Shown here piece by piece: positions 8,628 through 14,705 of a DNA stretch of 14,705 nucleotides. Every line of letters begins with the position of its first letter. The first letter of the stretch is position 1. The translations under genes and the position numbers were made by a program. Under the pieces are notes generated by a model that saw only the letters and a list, made by a program, of their open reading frames with translations, was not told where the DNA came from and ran no database searches. Origin of the DNA: Smittium mucronatum (Eukaryota; Kickxellomycota; Harpellomycetes; Harpellales; Legeriomycetaceae); contig LSSL01003310.1 of NCBI GenBank assembly GCA_001953115.1, positions 1-14,705 on the forward strand, in the 5' to 3' direction.

Positions 8628-11600
8628 ATGAATATGGAAACCAGATACAAGAGAAGACTAAGAAGCGGTCAAGCTGACTCCATGGCGAACGCTGGATCTG
8701 TAGGCTGGGATTTTGATAGACCAATATCCTTCGACTTAAATGCTGCCAACAACCAAAAAACTAATACCAGTCCTATTTTAACTGGAAATTCAATTAAAAG
8801 ATTTGATGAATATGGAAATCAAATTAGAAAAGATTATTCTAATGCCTTTAAAAAGTCCGAAATTTTGTCAGATTCAGTCTTCGATGACCAGAATCCAATC
8901 CAACAAGAACGAGCGAAATTCTCTCAATTCAAAAGTGGAAATGAGGCCACAGATCCTATTGATAAGATTTCATCCGAGATATCTGTCTTAAGAGAAAAAA
9001 GGGATTCTTCAATCCCATACAACAGTTACAATTATGATAGTGTATCGAATAATCCTGAAAGAGATAATAAAATATCCGATTACGAAGCAGAAAATGAAAT
9101 AATACAACGTCTTTTGAACAAATACTCTAACGACAACCAAAATACTCAAAACAAATATTTCTCTTCAAAATTAAAGTCCCTAGATTCCCCTTTTGGTCAA
9201 GAAAACAACCTTTTTAATTCCGAATTAACTCGCAGTAAATCAACAAAAAATGATAATAGAGAGTTAGAAGACGAGATATTAAGAGAAATGGAATTGGAAC
9301 TCGCGGAGTTAGATACAGGAAACGCGGATTTCACGTTTAATAAGAAAGATGAAGTGAAAACCCCTTATACCAAATTTGATTTCTCCATTACAAATTCTTT
9401 ACCGGGAAAAAGTCTATCTCTACCAGAAAGTAGACAATTATCACCAGAAATCCCTGAAAATAATTCTATTTTAGACTCTAAGCCTACTCAAAGCTCCCAA
9501 AATTCTTTTTTTGCTGAAGAAACTGGTTTACACAAAGATAGAACATTTTCAAATCTTATGGATACTTCAAATAATTTGTTTTCAACCCCAGTACCTTACA
9601 ATGATAAAAAGGAAGGCCCTCTACAAAATAATAGTATTTATAAGTCCTTCTTGGATTCTTGGAGCTCAGAAAAAAAAACCGATATCAAAATGCCACAATT
9701 ACCCCCCAAAATGCCGTAAGCATTTCTTATATATTCTTTTAATGTCAATTTCTTTAAAGAAACTCATTATAAATTTAGAACAAAACTACCGAATAGTTCG
9801 GTCACCAACAGTTCAAGATGGAGGAGTAGAGGAAAACTTGGATTAGGTTCATTTTAATTATATCAAAAGCATATAATAGCTTCAAAATTTAAATATATCT
9901 TTTATTCTTTTTTTTTTTTTTTTTTAATATTATTATTTATAGCTAAACCGAGAAGATTGAATCCAAATCAACAAGCCCAATCAGATATTGATGCTGATAC
10001 TGAAAATGATATTTCGTCCTCAGAAAAATGTAAATCGTATTCTACCTTATCTTATTAGCTAACCTACAGATTAAAATTCTTATTTTAAAAAATACAAAAA
10101 TAGCTCCTGAAGGTAGAATAATAGAAAAAATGGAAATAGAGGTAAAAAGTTAGATACTGTTGTTAAATCGCCTCACTTTACTTTTAATTAAATTAACTCC
10201 GGATTTATAAAACAACTAGGCTTCAAAGTTAACACCATTGGGAGAAGCTGTTGCTAGTGGAAAACCAAAAAATTCTGAAGCCATTTCCGAGCCCAAATTT
10301 GATATTAATGCAATTGAAAAAGCATTTGAAAATAACTCAGCAGCAAAAGTTTCTAGCACTTATAGCCCCAATAATCAGAACGTTTTTGGTGATGACCCTA
10401 TCTCATCTTTGGACAAAACACACAGATCTTTATATGAAAATTCAGCTCGTAATTTTGTAAACAAAAGCCCAATCGAAAAAAATAACTCTATTTCTAACGA
10501 CGAAATAAAGATATCTGATTTTCAATATACCCCTGATCCTAAAAAATACTCTAATTTATTTCATAGAAGAAATAGCAGTCAAGAGGAAATAAATTCAAAC
10601 ATATCGCCAGAGCTGAATAGAAAGCTACCTCAGAGTCATAAAAAAGCTCCCAGTTTGGACTCTTTTTCGCTTAAACCACCAGATGATTTTCAAAACAATA
10701 AAAAAACCACGCCTCCAAATAATCACATCTCCTATTCCGATTTCAGAAATGAAATGGATATTGATAAAAAGGCTCAAAGACTGAGCTCTGAGAAAAAATT
10801 ATCCGAAAAGAAAATTATTCAAAAAGATTTGAAACCCCAAATTCCTGAGGATATTCCTATGAAAGACCAAAAGATAGGCTCAAGTGAAAAACCGAATTCT
10901 CTGATTAATCAAAACGAATCTAATAATTTACGAAATCCAATTCAAACTGCTGCTAGAACTATTAATGAAGACGTACAAATCAATGCATCAGATTCGAGAA
11001 GTAGAAGCATTAGCAATGGTTCTCAGCCCAGCATTTTCGACCCAAAAAGAATGATTAAGGTATTTAGTCATATTTCGTTAGTTTCATTAATACTTAAGTG
11101 TTAAAATCAAAAAAAATTAGGTAAATGGAAGAATATACACAAAAATATGCCTAAGTGGGAGAGGTGGATCTTCGAAAGTTTATAAAGTATTGGGTCAGAA
11201 AAATGAATTGTATGCTATTAAAAGGGTATCCTTGGCTAAAACTGATCCTATAGTTGTCCAAGGTTACATGGATGAATGTAAATTATTGAGAAAACTGGAG
11301 GGAAATAGGTCTATAATCCAGTTATATGATTCTGAAGTTCAACAGTCTAACGGGCTGTTTTTCATGGTAATGGAGCTAGGTGAAATAGATTTGGCTGGTT
11401 TGTTAAGGCGTCACGGTCAATACCCACTGAGTATGAATTTTATTCGATTATATTGGGAGCAGATGCTACAGGCTGTAGGAACTATACATCAAGCCAAAAT
11501 AGTTCACTCAGATCTTAAGCCCGCTAATTTTCTATTAGTTAAAGGGGATCTCAAATTAATAGATTTCGGGATTGCAAAGGCTATTGGTAATGATACAACT

Positions 11601-12335
11601 AACATTCATCGAGATCAACAGATAGGTACCGTTAATTACATGTCCCCTGAGGCTCTTCAAGATACAAACTCTGGACATGGGAAGAAATTAATGAAACTGG
11701 GAACTGCTAGTGATGTGTGGTCACTAGGTGTAATTTTATATCAGATGTGTTATGGGAGCACACCATTTTCTAAATTATCCATGTTTCAAAGATTAGTAGC
11801 TATCCCAAATAAGCAACACAAAATAATTTATCCGAAATACAGGGCAGGTATGTTGCAGTTAATGAATTCTGAAACTGATCCCAACTCACCTGAATATGTT
11901 GATGATGCTACGAACGAACTGATTAAAAGCACGGACAGCATTTATACCCAAGCTTCCAGTCCCGAAAGAGATGATGAGGTTGAGGGACTCGATAAAGACA
12001 GGCCAAGAGATAAAAGGTTGGTAGCACCTATGATACTTGTGAAAGTGGTTGAATCATGCCTAAACAGAGACCCAAAACAACGACCAAAAATCAATGAATT
12101 GCTGAGACATCCATTTTTAACAGGATTTGACCATGAATCAAACCAAGCGACAGGTGATTCTGTGAAAGAAAGGGAAAGAGTTTGTAAAAGCGAAATGACT
12201 GAAGAAATTTTGAAAAAGTTATTGTCCAGTAAATCGATGTTGAGCAGGCTTAATTCACTTCAAATCGATGGAGCCAACAGCGATACACAGAATGAAGTTG
12301 AAATATCGGAGATTGCCAAGTCTCTGATCATTTAA
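8628..12335 (+). CDS. MPS1: Mps1/TTK dual-specificity spindle-checkpoint kinase
   Basis: Six exons (8628-9715, 9779-9846, 9943-10029, 10104-10141, 10220-11059, 11121-12335) encode 1111 aa. Mps1 acts at kinetochores to start the spindle assembly checkpoint and, in fungi, in spindle-pole duplication. Residues 1-707 are a polar N/S/K-rich disordered region with a short acidic coiled-coil-like stretch (211-230) and TP sites. No TPR domain is evident. The kinase follows: glycine loop GRGGSSKVYKV (720-730), ATP lysine K741, helix-C E759, catalytic loop HSDLKPAN (D838, N843), DFG 855-857, activation segment with TT near 866-867, IGTVNYMSPEA. HSD rather than HRD is normal for this family. An acidic insert of about 60 residues (948-1008) sits in the C-lobe before the NRDPKQRPK motif. 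Introns are 61-96 nt. The intron 2 donor is uncertain: GTTCAT after 9846, or GTAGAG after 9825, which keeps phase and removes seven residues. First ATG after an in-frame TAG was taken as the start. Confidence 0.93.
9908..9925 (+). other. T18 polypyrimidine tract before MPS1 exon 3
   Basis: Eighteen consecutive T residues lie 15 bases upstream of the TTATAG acceptor of MPS1 intron 2, which is the place of the polypyrimidine tract. It is unusually long for this gene's introns and is a likely site of length variation. Confidence 0.7.
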
Positions 12336-12446
12336 GATGAAAGATAGATTTGTCCAGTTTTTTTTTTACTTTGTAGTTTATGTCGCTACCCGATTCTTTA
12401 TCTATAACAGAAATGCCTAAAAAAATAATGTAGATGTAATTTTAAT

Positions 12447-12452
12447 AATAAA
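12447..12452 (+). terminator. AATAAA polyadenylation signal of MPS1
   Basis: An AATAAA hexamer lies about 110 bp after the MPS1 stop in the 252-bp convergent spacer shared with the dehydrogenase gene (12336-12587). The hexamer is easy to meet by chance in this composition, so only its position supports the call. I found no matching signal for the opposite gene in this spacer. Confidence 0.4.
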
Positions 12453-12587
12453 AACGAACTTAAAATACTATAGCATCCACATTTTGTTGATACTTGATGA
12501 AGATTAGAGCGAGAAGGATTCATTGAGGTTGGAGATATATTTTTAAAATAAAGGTATTACAATGATAAAGCTAAAAGGCGAATAAAT

Positions 12588-14353
<1,766 letters not shown>

Positions 14354-14705
14354 ACTCCCTGCAGAAAAAGCAGCAATTTTTTGCAGTGGTATTGGGCCAT
14401 AAATCTACAATTTTTGACCAATATCAGTAGCTATAAATGCAGTTCTATAGCTTTGTTCAGTAAAAAAGATACCTCCTGTCCAGAAAAGACCACTTTTTGC
14501 GAACTAATTATTGGGCTAAAAGGCGTCTATCTTATACCAATATTTACGGTTTAAAATCAAATCCTATAGCTGAGGTCGAGAAAAAAGAAACTTCCTGTCC
14601 AAAAAGATCCATTATTTACGCAGTAATATTGATCAATAATGCGGTTATTTTCAACCAATATTTTCAGATATAACCCTATATTTATAACTTTGGTCAAGAA
14701 AAATG
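14354..14705. repeat. Tandem array of diverged 117-119 bp units
   Basis: Three consecutive units start at 14354, 14471 and 14590 with related heads (ACTCCCTGC, ACCTCCTGTCC, ACTTCCTGTCC). Each continues through A-rich sequence to TATTG (14390, 14509, 14627), exactly 23 bases, then CCAAT followed by AT (14418, 14537, 14655), then a TATAGCT/TATAACT-like block and a final A-rich run. The units differ at many positions but keep this layout. The periods of 117 and 119 are not a common multiple of three and stops occur, so the array is not a protein repeat. The third unit ends about where the window ends, so the array may continue. Confidence 0.85.

Noticed and set aside
14354..14705. The tandem repeat read as a CRISPR array or as protein repeats
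   Set aside because: Units of 117-119 bp without conserved short repeats and unique spacers, in a eukaryote, exclude CRISPR; unequal period and stop codons exclude a coding repeat.

Overview
The window is nuclear DNA of a microbial eukaryote, most likely a fungus. The genes have short GT-AG introns, most of them ending in TAG. The intergenic DNA is extremely A+T-rich, with long A and T runs. All four recognisable proteins look fungal: the cap-binding protein has the RLDTPS and DLDPGF motifs of yeast Cbc2, and the Mps1 kinase has HSDLKPAN and a SDVWSLG context. An early-diverging, A+T-rich fungal lineage would fit, but I cannot assign one from this sequence.

Layout from left to right: (1) 1-5204, about 5.2 kb with no supportable gene, only simple repeats, a perfect hairpin next to a G10 tract, and a less A+T-rich, purine-biased stretch near 4370-5060. 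(2) 5205-6120 (+), the nuclear cap-binding protein small subunit (CBC20/Cbc2), three exons, 256 aa. (3) 6397-7191 (-), RNA polymerase subunit RPB6, three exons including a 25-nt microexon, 131 aa, convergent with the cap-binding gene. (4) 7192-8627, a divergent intergenic region of about 1.4 kb with some exon-like segments that may be a small gene or a decayed one. (5) 8628-12335 (+), Mps1/TTK spindle-checkpoint kinase, six exons, 1111 aa. (6) 12588-13984 (-), S-(hydroxymethyl)glutathione dehydrogenase (class III alcohol dehydrogenase), two exons, 382 aa, convergent with MPS1. (7) 13985-14353, the upstream flank of that gene. (8) 14354-14705, three diverged tandem copies of a 117-119 bp repeat that runs off the window edge.

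The four genes are unrelated housekeeping functions (mRNA cap binding, transcription by all three nuclear polymerases, kinetochore checkpoint signalling, formaldehyde detoxification). They do not form a pathway or cluster. I do not see a new multi-gene system. The most unusual things are the RPB6 microexon, without which the frame fails; the tandem repeat, whose units share a fixed TATTG-N23-CCAAT signature, with a possible fourth copy upstream of MPS1; and a roughly 60-residue acidic insert in the Mps1 kinase C-lobe.

Exon boundaries were found by reading splice sites and frame by eye. No alignment, transcript evidence or search was run.
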